Below, piece after piece: positions 34,701-44,640 of a DNA stretch of 64,000 nucleotides (its first letter is position 1; each line of letters begins with the position of its first letter). This stretch comes from Tetmemena sp. SeJ-2015 (taxonomy: Eukaryota > Ciliophora > Spirotrichea > Sporadotrichida > Oxytrichidae). The stretch is taken from assembly GCA_027382625.1 (NCBI GenBank), contig JAJKFJ010022813.1:1-64000 (forward strand), written 5' to 3'. Made by a program: the position numbers and the translations under genes. The notes under the pieces are model-generated. The model searched no databases and had not been told where the DNA came from. It saw nothing but the letters and a program-made list of their open reading frames with translations.

Positions 34701-36698
34701 AAATTGATCACTTAAAGTATAAAAAATTATAACTATCTTAATCACTGACAATCATAAAAAAATAACTTGTTTTAAAAATATTTTTAAAAATAAAATTAAT
34801 CATCATTTGAGTTGGGTTTTAAGTATTTTCATTCGCAATAAAAATTTGAAGACAATTTTCGAAATTTGTTTGTGAGGTATTTAATTCTATCCTCTTCATT
34901 GTTTTTGCACTCATATCTAAAGTATTATACTAAATTTAATGTTCATATTGTATAAGAAAAGTTGTAAATATCTATCTATTGAGTTGAAGCTCAACCGTTA
35001 GCAAGAGTAATTATTCAAGAGAAATATATTATTATTAAAAGTAGATGTTCATATTTTCAGTTACATAAATCGGGATATCATCATTATCTCAATTCAGATT
35101 TTCAATCCCTGGATAATTGGAGAGAAAAAGTTTGGAATTTTGTAAAGCATATATAGCTGAGAATTTAATAAAAAAAGAGAAAGAAATTAATTATTAAATT
35201 AAAATGGAATAAATCAGTGACAATTGAAGTGTGCTCAATTTGAAAAAATTATTACTCCATTAGATTCAGCGAAGAATTCTAAGAACTTTTTATCCTTGCT
35301 ACTTTTGTGTGGGAGCGCTCAGTAAATAGTTATAAGCGACACAAGTTTATTCAATTCAGGTATTTGATCTTTAGGAATTTGCGCTCATCATCTCTCTATT
35401 CTGAGAGGTGCTGAGGCTATGATTAAAGAATAAACTCATGTAAATTTTTGATTAGCTATAAAACAAGCTACAGATCGAGGGCTGCTTGAGCTATTTCAAC
35501 AGGCATGTATATGCAACTCTCCATTTATTATTTTAATCAGTCACCGATTTTAATTTAATTTTCAACTATAATAATTATATTTTCTAATTTAGAACATTTA
35601 ACTTATAGAAGCCATTTAAAACATATAAAATATATTTAATTTTGACCAATTTAATTTAATATCAATTATTCTTGATTGCTCTCTTGATAGTAGTATTGAA
35701 AACGAAAATATGATGTTGAAACGTATCGAAGCACTACGAAATCAGGATTACCACTTGGAATAGCGAACAAAGATTACTTAAACACTATTCCTTCTCCTTA
35801 AAGTGGTATATCATAAATCTATTTTTAAAAAAAGAAAGTGAAATTAAATCTATGTTCAAGTTTAAACATAGGATAGTAAGCCATCACTACCTATATTGAA
35901 GAATGATATTACCCTTTCTGTTTTTGCTAAAATAATTTATCTTAATTGTTTGTGAAACACTTTGGAGTAGTGTGTATATCCCTTTTGGATTATTGCTCAC
36001 ACAGAAGCTTAAATAAGCTCCGTATAATTCTTTGAAGTTTAATTAAACTGTTTGAACAAACTTTCGATCAGAAATACCATAGCGCATTAACTCAAACTGT
36101 CTCGCTTGGTTAAAAATGCAGCAAACAGAATTATATTAATTTAAAGTTTACGTTATTATAAAGCGTTACGAATTTTCCATCCCAATCAAAGGTCATCTCC
36201 TTCATTACGATATTAATTCATTTATATTTTAAATAGCTTGTTCGTCTAAAATAGTGTCATAAGCATGAAATAGAACTAAAAAAATTTACCTGTAACAATT
36301 TAAAAATTCTAAAATTCTAGTTAATGTGAAATGTAATTTGTTTATCCCTCAACATAGGAAGTTAAAAGATACTTATAGTAGAGCAAAAATATGTAAGGTT
36401 CTAAAGATAAATAATTAAGTTTAAATATGGCGCTTATTACAGAAATTTGCTTTTCTGTACAACCCAAAAACTATAAAGTTCAGAGAGTTATCGATGTCAA
36501 TGCTATGAATAAATAATTTAAATTTAAATTTAATTTAATTTGAATATCTTAGTCCATGTCTATATCTTCCCCAAAGTCTAATAGAATGGGGAATTGACGA
36601 TCCACAGTTGAAAGTGAAGATTAGACTTATATGATGGTTCGAAAGTAAGTGGCAACAATCAGAAAAGAAATGCAGGTGAGTCTTTATTATGAGAGCAT
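25707..36698 (-). CDS. Gene 2: second tandem paralogue of the signal-peptide membrane protein
   Basis: Start ATG 36696-36698, stop TGA 25707-25709. Blocks in protein order: signal peptide and FGEDIDMDQDIQIK (36540-36698); IVFKQSLFAIPSGNPDFVVL (35720-35850); further extracellular blocks near 35040, 33070 and 31490-31810 (including an open stretch with YPQSLG and YLIPQAPNQAKFPQ); 30226-30320 plus 29690-29806; 29020-29190; the core 27650-28870; membrane exons 26850-27480; and tail blocks 26510-26590, 26280-26430, 26075-26200 and 25707-25960. The RIELFNEA exon (27030-27125) is intact. The block at 28840 keeps frame where gene 1 has a +1 indel. No premature TGA was noticed in the checked blocks, so this copy is the best candidate for a functional gene. 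Insertions sit between or inside blocks. Confidence 0.78.
26850..27480 (-). CDS. Gene 2 C-terminal membrane exons
   Basis: Three exons: LVIFPIIASLFLI then LPEFTTRYGALYSNFRYNQK and a second helix (27191-27480); YRDLRIELFNEAILLLTYLS (27030-27125); and GLWVIILILIGISMNLVMFL (26860-27000). The order and the motifs match genes 3 and 4. The second exon is the one that is worn in gene 1. Confidence 0.82.
27650..28870 (-). CDS. Gene 2 core with membrane signature
   Basis: It aligns with gene 1 10045-11240 exon by exon. It includes PPQATDD joined to ASSKSMQAVF across a GTAAAT...AAAG intron, LRYIWSLINMMQLITHIPLL, then MDLIPKEVTDFLYSIANQS. The stretch encoding EIIYQRFNEIDKQ (near 28840-28860) is in frame here. 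Confidence 0.85.
29807..30225. mobile_element. 419-bp insertion in gene 2 (dispersed repeat R, copy 1)
   Basis: Genes 1 and 3 run straight through this point (11700-11715 and 44880-44900), while gene 2 has 419 extra bp between TCCCTAATATA and CTCCAAATCGAGC. The borders carry short TATA-like direct repeats. The interior (29925-30200) resembles 33330-33620 and 35230-35560, sharing ACTTT..ATCCTTGCAACTTTTGTGTGG and AAGCTATCAAGCAAGCTG. No terminal inverted repeats and no intact ORF were seen. Confidence 0.65.
33320..33620. repeat. Dispersed repeat R, copy 2, in gene 2
   Basis: It shares AAGCTATCGAACAAGCTGCA and TTCATTTATTATTTT with copies at 29807 and 35230. The corresponding part of gene 3 (49320-49400) lacks it. 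The plus strand is open for about 60 codons under the ciliate code (CAKNISLAVRCRGDD), but the other copies do not keep this frame, so I do not call a gene. Confidence 0.55.
35230..35560. repeat. Dispersed repeat R, copy 3, in gene 2
   Basis: It contains AAGAACTTTTTATCCTTGC, GTGGGAGCGCTC, GGTGCTGAGGCTATGATTAA and AAACAAGCTACAGATC, matching copies 1 and 2 in order. Gene 3 at the equivalent place (50600-50700) has no such block. It is noncoding as far as can be seen. Confidence 0.55.
36540..36698 (-). CDS. Gene 2 N-terminus with signal peptide
   Basis: It starts MLSQQRLTCISFLIVATYF, a basic start followed by a hydrophobic core, and continues through STVDRQFPILLDFGEDIDMD. TAA and TAG are read as Gln near the start. 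Codon 20 is CGA (36639-36641), where gene 3 has TGA. Confidence 0.85.
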
Positions 36699-38138
36699 TA
36701 AGTAGAATTAGGGTTATATAATTAATTATATAATTAGCATATCTTTTCTCGAGCTATAATTCGTTATTTAATTCAAAAGTATTAAAAGTTAGTATAAACC
36801 AGGATAAATTATTTCATATAGAGTATTTTTAATTACAAATTAAGTTTAGCATATCGTCCACGAGTAGTTTATTATATAAAAAGCAATTCTATAAATTTAA
36901 TAAAGATAGATTACTTATTTTATAATTACTGCAAATTAAGGAATCCCCTTCATAAAGGAATTTAAAATTTATATGAATTAAACCTTTTGGGTTTCTGATG
37001 TTTTTCTTGCCAGAAAATAAAATTGAAATCTTAAAATTCAAAATATTTCATATGGACTTCTTATTTTTATTATTTTTTTTAATAAATCTTAATTAGCATA
37101 GTTGACTTTAGGAATTCATTAAAATATTGTATTAAATAAAGAGGAAATATATTTTAAACAATCTCTAAAACCAATCCTTTTCTATTAGTATGATAAATTT
37201 TATTTTCAAAATATTTTATTTGAAGGAGGAGGGTTTTAATATAATAGATTGTTTTCCAATGTTCATAAAAGTTTTTAAAAAGTCAAAAGTTTTTTAGCCC
37301 CCCTGAGATACTTTTTGCCATATAACAGAGTCTTTTTCCTAATAAGATAAAAAATGAAATAAGTATCTACTATATTTTTTTTTAACAATTAAGAAGCTAT
37401 GAAATCTTTCCAAAGATAAATTTTCTATATTCAAGATGTTTTACTTCAATTTTAATTATTTTTATGGGTTTCCAACAAATAAGTTATACCTTTTAGTGTA
37501 GATAAAAATAGATCCAAAGTTTTTAAATAATTTGGAATTCTTGAACATAAAAATTTCTGAAATTTTTAAAAGAATTTGGTCCTGATTTTAATATTAATTT
37601 TCGATATTAAAAACTAAAGCTTTTTTCAAGGCATTTAAGTTACACAATATCATAATTTTTTATTTAATTATAGCATGTAACTTCATTTAAAGTTCTCAAA
37701 ATTTAATTTATTTTATATAACAAAAAGAAGCTACACTTTTTATAAGGTATTATAATAGATATCCTTTCTCTGCATGCCTGGGGTCGGACTTAATTCTACA
37801 AAAGATTGAGTAACATTAATAGCATGCAAATTCTAAAGATAATACTTTGCCTTAGTTTATCTTCTAGAACCTCAAAATTTTAATCTTAAAAGTCTTCAAA
37901 GAAAGTTCAGAAATTAGTAAATCACATTCTATGAAGTATAGTATTTAAAAATAAATAAAAAATATTATGTATAATCCAATTAATTTATAATTAAATAGTT
38001 TCTTAAATTCTTGTGTATCCCTACCTTATTTAATTAAAATCTTTTTATTAATTTGATTTGAAGGATTTTGTATTCATAAATTAATATGAATAAACTTAAA
38101 ATAAAATTGAACAAACGAGTTCATTTGCCTCTATATAA
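36699..38138. other. Intergenic region between genes 2 and 3
   Basis: About 1.4 kb, AT-rich, upstream of gene 2 and downstream of gene 3. Much of it aligns with the region upstream of gene 3 (51791-52828): shared stretches include TTTTGGGTTTCTG, TTCTTGCCAGAAAATAAA and GTTTCCAACAA. Conservation in both copies suggests promoter and 5' flank sequence duplicated with the unit. No ORF was recognised. Confidence 0.5.
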
Positions 38139-38714
38139 TCATAAAAAAGTTTCTTCTCTGATTTCTCCAAGAAAAGATGTCCTATTTTGATGTTTTCCTA
38201 TTAATTATTCGATCTTAATTTTCTGAGTCTCATCAGTATTTAATAAATTATAATCAGTAGCATCTTAAAAAAATAAAGAATATATCTTAACCACGAACTG
38301 TTAATGAGCTCAGAAGCTTTTGGAATGATTCATTGTTACTTAATAATTTTATATGGTTCTAATTTTAATCTTGAAGAGATATTTATTTTGGTTGTTCTAT
38401 GTCATTGAAGCTAATTTTGCGAGTGTTACTCACATCAAACTTAAATAAATTAGATATTTTATTGAAACAGACCTATCATAATTATAATAAAATATAACTA
38501 AAACATATATTATAGGGTGAATATGATTAGTTGATCGAGGGTAAGCAAAACCTAATGAAAATAAAGTTCTTGAACAAAGTGCTAAATATTAAATTAGAGA
38601 TAGTTTTAATACAATATGAATTAAAATTTAATAAGGGAAGTCAGCTCCTACCAAATCAGCATGAAGATCATGAAGTACATCGCACATTTCTCACTTTTAG
38701 TTTTATTGTCTGAG

Positions 38715-39009
38715 CTTTGAGTCGTTGCCTGCTGAGGATGAGGGATGGACTCCTTCCGAATGTTGTAATCGGAGATATTTATACTTGCGAATGCTTGGTT
38801 TTGTTCTTAATTGTGTTCAAAAGTACGCAAATGGAAGCATACTTTTGTAGCTCTTTGAGTTTTCAAGCGAAAATAAGTCTCTGTTGATCGGGAGTGATGC
38901 CTTTCTTGTCTTAGCTGCTTGCATCCTCGGCTGACACTTTCAAGTTTTTTTAGATGGTTGTTGATGTAGCTGTTGAATTAGTAGTTGATGTAGTTGCTGA
39001 GGTAGACAT
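38715..39009 (-). pseudogene. Ubiquitin-derived fragment inside gene 3 (minus copy)
   Basis: The minus strand has ATG at 39007-39009, a Thr/Ser-rich start, then DKKGITPDQQRLIFA (to 38876). This is residues of ubiquitin around Lys29 to Ala46 with substitutions (E-to-K, P-to-T). After TGA and about 60 nt of unrelated, partly palindromic sequence comes SDYNIRKES (38745-38775), the ubiquitin segment around residues 57-65. The Gly-Gly C-terminus is not found. It lies between two tail exons of gene 3, where the other paralogues have only a short intron. It is a decayed polyubiquitin piece, or a diverged ubiquitin segment carrying an eliminated sequence. Confidence 0.75.
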
Positions 39010-39959
39010 TTAATTTAAATGAGATCTTTATTTAAAGCGGAATATAATATGAATTGTAGAACAAGGACTCAATCAGTATGTATTCCTAAGTTAAAACTAT
39101 CTACGATAATAAATTCATACTTAACCAATATTTATAAAGTTATACCTAAGTTGAACTCAGGCAGTTCTTGCACATTCATTGAGTATTTGCGAGGAACAAA
39201 AGCTCTAGACTTTGCATTATATTATTGCCCCAATTTTCGCAGAGGAGATTCAGCTTAATTCAAACTGTTTTAACTTATTTTCCTAATGTGTGGCATTTAA
39301 TTCAGTTAAAAAGAAAAAAATATAAAGTAATTCTAATAACTGCTATGGCCGAAATTTAAATTACTTTTCAGTATGAGCTTTTTTTCTATTGTAATTGGGT
39401 CATCCACATCTTCCATTTATAAAGTGCTATCAGATTTTCGCTTTTTGCTATCCCAAGGTTTTATAATTATAGAGCCTTGTAGAACTTATGAATTCTCAGA
39501 AATTAAATCGTGATATGTTATATTCAAATAAATTATATTCTAATTATAAATAAGTTAAATAATATTGATTCAACTTAATAATTACGACTTTAATTATGAA
39601 ATTTTAAAAGCATTACTAAATGTCTGATTGCTTTCGAATGAAGATTCTTGGTAAGATGATTAAACAGATATTTGTTTACTAGAAGCTGTTTTATTTTATT
39701 GATGATCAGCTTTTAACTTGAAATTGTTTGTTGTTGACTTTCTTCTTATTTTTTACTTCTGTTAAATATTTTCCTTTTAGAATGATTAATATTGGGTATT
39801 CCTGCTTTTTTTGACTTCAATTTACAAAAATATTTAGATAAATTAGAATTAATTTTCTTTTATGAGAAGCCTTTTTCGGTGAAGTCAGCATCCTTATCTG
39901 AAATTTAAATTTCATTTTCTTAAATGTCGATTTCAGTTTCCTTTGCTTTTTAAGCTTTC

Positions 39960-40650
39960 TTTTATCGAATTTTCTGAATGATCTTCTTAATGGAAGTCCA
40001 CACTAAACTGACTTGATAGGATAAAAATATGACCAAGTTCATTGATATTCCAATTAGAATCAAAATAATTACCCACAGACCTATGCTACTTGAAGATTCA
40101 TAATCAACTATATCAATAAATTATTTATTTTATATCCTCTTGAAAGTTAAATAAGCTCAAATAAGTGAGAAGTAACATTGCTTCGTTAAACAGCTCTATT
40201 CCGAGATCTCTCTAACTAAAAAACGGCTTGCATATCATAGTTTAAATAAAAAAATAATTAATTAAAAACTGTCTCATTATGATTATATAAAAGTTTGGAG
40301 AAAATTTACTAAGCTCATCAACTGACAAATCATTATTTAAAAGTAGCTATGATCTTTTGATCAATTTAATTTTAGTTGCTTAATATGATCTTTGAGAGCC
40401 ATAATACACACTGCATATATAGCCCTTCTCATGCAGAATATTAGAAACTGTAATAAACTACTCTTCTGATTGTATTTAAAATTACTGTAAAGAGCACCGT
40501 ATCTTTTCATGAATTCAGGCAAGGCCAAATTTTTATCATTACGGATTAGTAATAAAGAAGCAATAATTGGAAATAAAGTAAGGATAGACAATTAAACTAT
40601 TCCAAATAATGCAATAACTAATAACAAAAAATATTTTATGCCTCAGAAAC
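39960..40650 (-). CDS. Gene 3 C-terminal membrane exons
   Basis: LTLFPIIASLLLIRNDKNL then LPEFMKRYGALYSNFKYNQK and a second helix (40361-40650); DLGIELFNEAMLLLTYLS (40140-40225); and the last helix with IILILIGISMNLV (39965-40110). Organisation is identical to gene 2. Confidence 0.8.
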
Positions 40651-40829
40651 TTTTAAAGTCTATAAGAAATATAAAATGAAGAAGCAAACATTTACATCAT
40701 CAAATTAGGTAATTGCATTAAGGAAAAGCTTGAGAAAAGTTTTCGATATATATGTTATCAAGCTTGCCCACATCAATTTATTCTGAATAAGTTTCAAAGC
40801 TTTTTTGAAACTATAACATTTTACTTTTT

Positions 40830-42328
40830 TAGAATCTTACATATTATGCTTTTAGTTTAGTTTCATCAAAAGAGATACCATAATTATAATAATTAGCAAG
40901 AATCCTAAAATGAAGCCTATCTTTATCAAATTTTCCTGATAATTGCTGTTTGAATAGCTTATTAGAGTTAATATAAACTTATTTGATTTAGTTTTAAAAG
41001 ATATCAAAAGCTTAATCATTAGATTGCATTACAGATTTAGATTGATTGGTTAAGCTATATAAGAAATCTGTAACTTCTTTTGGTATTAAATCCATATTTG
41101 AAATATCAATAATCGAAAGCAAGCACGATTTCAAATTTTAGGGTAGCTATAAATCAAGCAAAGGAATGTGAGTAATGAGTTGCATCATGTTTATCAAACT
41201 CCAAATATATCTGAGTGATAAACCCATTACTAGAGAAATCGCTAAGTTAATGCCTATTCCAGCTGCTAGAGTCTGACTCAATAAGTTGAAGGCAGCCTGA
41301 ATGCTTTTTGAAGAAGCTTGAATATAATTAAAATGCAAATAAATTCTTTACCTTCATCGCTTGCTTGAGGAGGAATTGAAATTGAAAGTTTTAATCCAAC
41401 TTTCACTTTGTAGTCAATTGACTAGAAGAATCTGTTTTTTAGAAAAGTTATCTAAACTTTATCATATATCTAAAATATTAAGGAAAGTAGATACTCTTAC
41501 GTTATCTAAGGAGATCTAATTGCGATTTTGAAATTTAATTGCAATTTTCATTTAGTCTCTTTGGAAATCTATTATTTCTATACTTTGAACGCTTGAATTT
41601 CTTTTCTTCAAAGTAAGTAGCTATATTTGCAAATCGTGTTATATATTACTATATAAGCTTTGATCTGGCACCAGCAATGGTATAGGGAAATTTATCTTGA
41701 GTTAACCTATACGATTTTAATACGAATAAGAATATCTTACCGAATGAATCTATTGAGGAAATTTGAGGATTGCAAGTTTCTTCTCTTGGACATGCTGAAG
41801 AGTTAGAATATTTTGTTTAGAGAAGAGTTAGAGTTGATTTTTTAATCGATATAAGCTGCATTGTTTGTTTATCATTAACTATAGCTGAGAATTTTATCAA
41901 ATAGGGAATTAAATAAATTATTAATTTATTACATCTAAAATCCTTGGCAGTTACATTAAATTCTAAGCAACTTTCATTCTTGCAACTTCTTCGGAGCAGG
42001 TCTTTGGACTAAGTTACCTCGGTCATTAGATTTGAGCTTGGCTGATTTCTTGGTTCAGAGATTGTGGCATCAATATCTCATCATAGTCTGTTAATTCAGA
42101 TTTCCATTTAAAATTTAATTATATTAAGACAACTGGGTTTTTGTCTTGATACTTCTCAACCTGTTCAGGAGGCTCAAAAGAAATGACTTATGTATCATTG
42201 TCAATATTAACCCAATTAAAGCCTAATATTTGCTTGTCTATTTCATTAATTTGTAAATATATAATTTCTAGATCGTAATTCTAGAAACATGATGGTAGGA
42301 AATACTCAGTTTTAAAGCCTTCTTGAGC
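40830..42328 (-). CDS. Gene 3 core with membrane signature
   Basis: It aligns with the gene 1 core. Introns at 41317-41351 (35 nt) and near 41495-41740 keep the same borders. SLRYIWSLINMMQLITHIP and MDLIPKEVTDFLYSL-like sequence are present. The exon containing LIVNDKQTMQLIS is split by the 242-bp insert at 41882-42123; joining its TA-flanked ends restores the frame exactly. The exon end at 42328 abuts the 1,005-bp element. Confidence 0.78.
41882..42123. mobile_element. 242-bp TA-flanked insertion in an exon of gene 3
   Basis: Genes 1, 2 and 4 read uninterrupted through this exon. In gene 3 the sequence CATTAACTA is followed by 242 bp that end in TA just before TTAAGAC. Removing it with one TA copy restores the paralogous sequence and the frame. 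Part of the interior (AATTCTAAG..ACTTT..ATTCTTGCAACTT) resembles repeat R. No ORF and no clear inverted ends were seen. It behaves like an internal eliminated sequence or a small TA-targeting element. Confidence 0.7.
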
Positions 42329-42331
42329 TTA

Positions 42332-43336
42332 TAGTAAAGGATCAATTGCGATTAGGGGGTAATTCTTAATAAATAGATACTTTAATCTTATGAACTGTTT
42401 GTCTTATGATAAAAATTGCAGTTTGGAGAGTAACCTCCTTTCCTAAAATTTATATCTGAGCCGCGCTGCCGGAGCAGGTTGTAGTTCTCACCCTTCTTCT
42501 CAATGTAGCACGATTCCTCAAATTTTAAAGCCACCTTCTGTAATATTCTGTGCCATCAATAAGCCTATTGAATGCCTGATTAGATCTCTTGTGTTTCGAC
42601 GTTGTTTGGCACCTCATCATAATTCACGAGGATGAAACTGTTAGCCTGCATGAACTTCACGTCAAACTAAGTTTATTTTATCTATATTCTTTGATGCATC
42701 GCTTATCTCTCCCAGTAGTTTGCTTCTGCTCTCCCGTAGCGTGAATTCAAAACCCTGCACTGCCTCCTGCTTCTCCATTTATAAAAGTACTTGCTCTCTC
42801 TGCGTTTGACATTCATGATCTGTGGGAGCAGTCTCCTTAAACTAAATACTGCACACTCGATGTAAATGACCTTGATAACTACCGCCTTGTCTAACGATTT
42901 ATTCAGTCCTCGTAGCCGCATGACTTGATGAAGTTGGGGTGCCTTATAGTTATCTACCTCAGCTTTTTCGGTAGTTCATCGACGGAAAGCCCAGCAAATA
43001 CTCCTCTGAATATGTATTCTGTGCCTCGATTGGAATCTCGCGATCACACCGAAACACTCAACGCCACCGACTTCAAGAGGTAGTCCTCTTGTTGCTGATC
43101 TTCTTGCACTTCACCCATAAATTATTTGCCACATCTTTGAGCTCTGCATGAAGGGGAGTGGGTGTGATATTGGACTTGGTGTGCAAGGATTAGAAAGTAT
43201 GTTTGAACTCGTTTCTCAGAAGGCTTGCGCTGACTAGTTCTACTACTACTTCCATTAGCCAGCCAAATATTTCCAGAGGTAAGCTTCCTTGTATTTCATT
43301 TACTCCACTTCCACAATTTAAAATGATCCTATACTA
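42332..43336 (-). mobile_element. 1,005-bp element with terminal inverted repeats inserted in gene 3
   Basis: The left end TAGTAAAGGATCA (42332-42344) and right end TGATCCTATACTA (43324-43336) are inverted repeats matching at 12 of 13 positions. Both sides are flanked by TTA (42329-42331 and 43337-43339), and the paralogues read straight through. The interior is clearly richer in G+C than its surroundings and coding-like on the minus strand, but broken into several frames. I recognise no transposase, so it could be a non-autonomous element carrying captured sequence, or a nested coding segment of another gene inside eliminated DNA. Confidence 0.75.
42440..43255 (-). pseudogene. Unrecognised coding sequence in the 1,005-bp element, frameshifted
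   Basis: Reading on the minus strand with TAA/TAG as Gln: ATG 43253-43255 opens 60 codons (MEVVVELVSASLLRNEFK, later LHAELKDVANNLWVKCKK) to TGA 43073-43075. Other frames then carry EVGGVECFGVIAR, IEAQNTYSEEYLLGFPSMN, VDNYKAPQLHQVMRLRGLNK with more than 90 further open codons (42600-42960), and MEKQEAVQGFEFTLRES. Successive +1/-1 shifts link them. Codon use is more balanced than in the cadherin-like genes. No domain was recognised. Confidence 0.55.
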
Positions 43337-44149
43337 TTAGAAGTCTTGGAGGATACATTTTTGAGCTTGCTTAATTGAATTTGTTACCGAATCAAGCACC
43401 ACTAATTTAATTATATCTGATTAAATTTTATAATTCCACAACCTAATTAATTGAAAGATTGATTTTTAGTTTTCCCACAAGCTAGTTTAATGAGTTGAAA
43501 GCGCGCATATATATGACATAGGTTCCTGCATCTTTCTCATCTTTAGTGAAAACTGTTAACTAATATTTCTTAGAATCAGCTGAAATGAAGGCTGGAATTT
43601 AAAATATTATCATTACAATATGTTTACAATTTAAAATTTAACATGAAAAAAGTTAACTTTTTTTTATGAAATTTAATATTTTTACAAAGTAGCTATATCG
43701 ATAGTTTTGGTTTGATGTAATATCTTTCAATGAAGAAATTAATTTAAGCAATTTCATTATTTTAGTTTTCTCGAGAACGTCTGTGGAAAGAGTTTTCTTG
43801 AATATAAAATTTCAGACATAGACATTTTTAAAGTCTAAAACGACATACAACTCTTTGCAGAGACTTCCTTTCTTTCTAACAATAAAAATAATAAATTATA
43901 TTGGCTTATTAAAGCAATCGAAATAACCTTTTTTTAAAAAGCATTGCGCGTATAGTTATCCCTATATTAAAAAAGAAAATTGAAACTACTAATAAAAACA
44001 ACATAATAAAAATTCTGTTTTAACTAAGATTTTGTTTATATGTCACTCTATCTTAGAAAATAGCGAAGGTCCATTACTATATGTAAAGAAGTATGTAAAT
44101 TTGAAGCCAAGCTTTTCATAAATAACCTAAAATTAATAAATTAGAAAGT

Positions 44150-44640
44150 TAGTGAAAAAGTGGCGCGAATATTGCTATAGAGGAACTACAAGTCATTAGA
44201 GATTCCTACCTTTATGTTTAGTAATTTAAGTACACAAAATAGTCAAAAGCGTGAGAGGAATGCAGGCTGCTGCCATAGGCAAAGGGTGGACACCTTGAAA
44301 GAGATTCCTCGGGCGGATTCAATGAGAGGGCACCAGTATGAGCGACCGGTTGACTGCTAATGGGAACAAAGGAAACCACTCAGTTCACCACCCTCTGCGA
44401 TTTGAATTATTATACTGAGCGTACAGTACTTTGAATTTCCTGACTCCACTGCTTCATAGTCGAAACGTGGGCGGGGATGACCAGCATAGTTATAACGCCA
44501 TCAGAATAGGAGACACAGTCCGGGGTTTGGGTACTAAATAGGGTGAATCCTCAATCACTCCGTGGCGTAATTACGGGTTAGCTAGCGACGTCACAGTAAA
44601 GCTCTATAAGCACAATAATTTAAAATCTATACTATCAGCC
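44150..44640. other. GC-richer insert in gene 3, coding-like, unidentified
   Basis: Gene 2 lacks this block between TTTGAAGCCAAG (29551) and TATATTTAAATTTA. Its base composition is much less AT-rich than its flanks. On the plus strand, IGDTVRGLGTKQGESS then PWRNYGLASDVTVKLYKHNN (44480-44620, TAG as Gln) looks coding; another plus frame (44190-44400) and a minus frame (TMLVIPAHVSTMKQWSQE) are also open. The right end (CTATACTA near 44627) resembles the right end of the 1,005-bp element. It is either a related element or a coding segment of an unrelated gene embedded in eliminated DNA. Confidence 0.5.
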
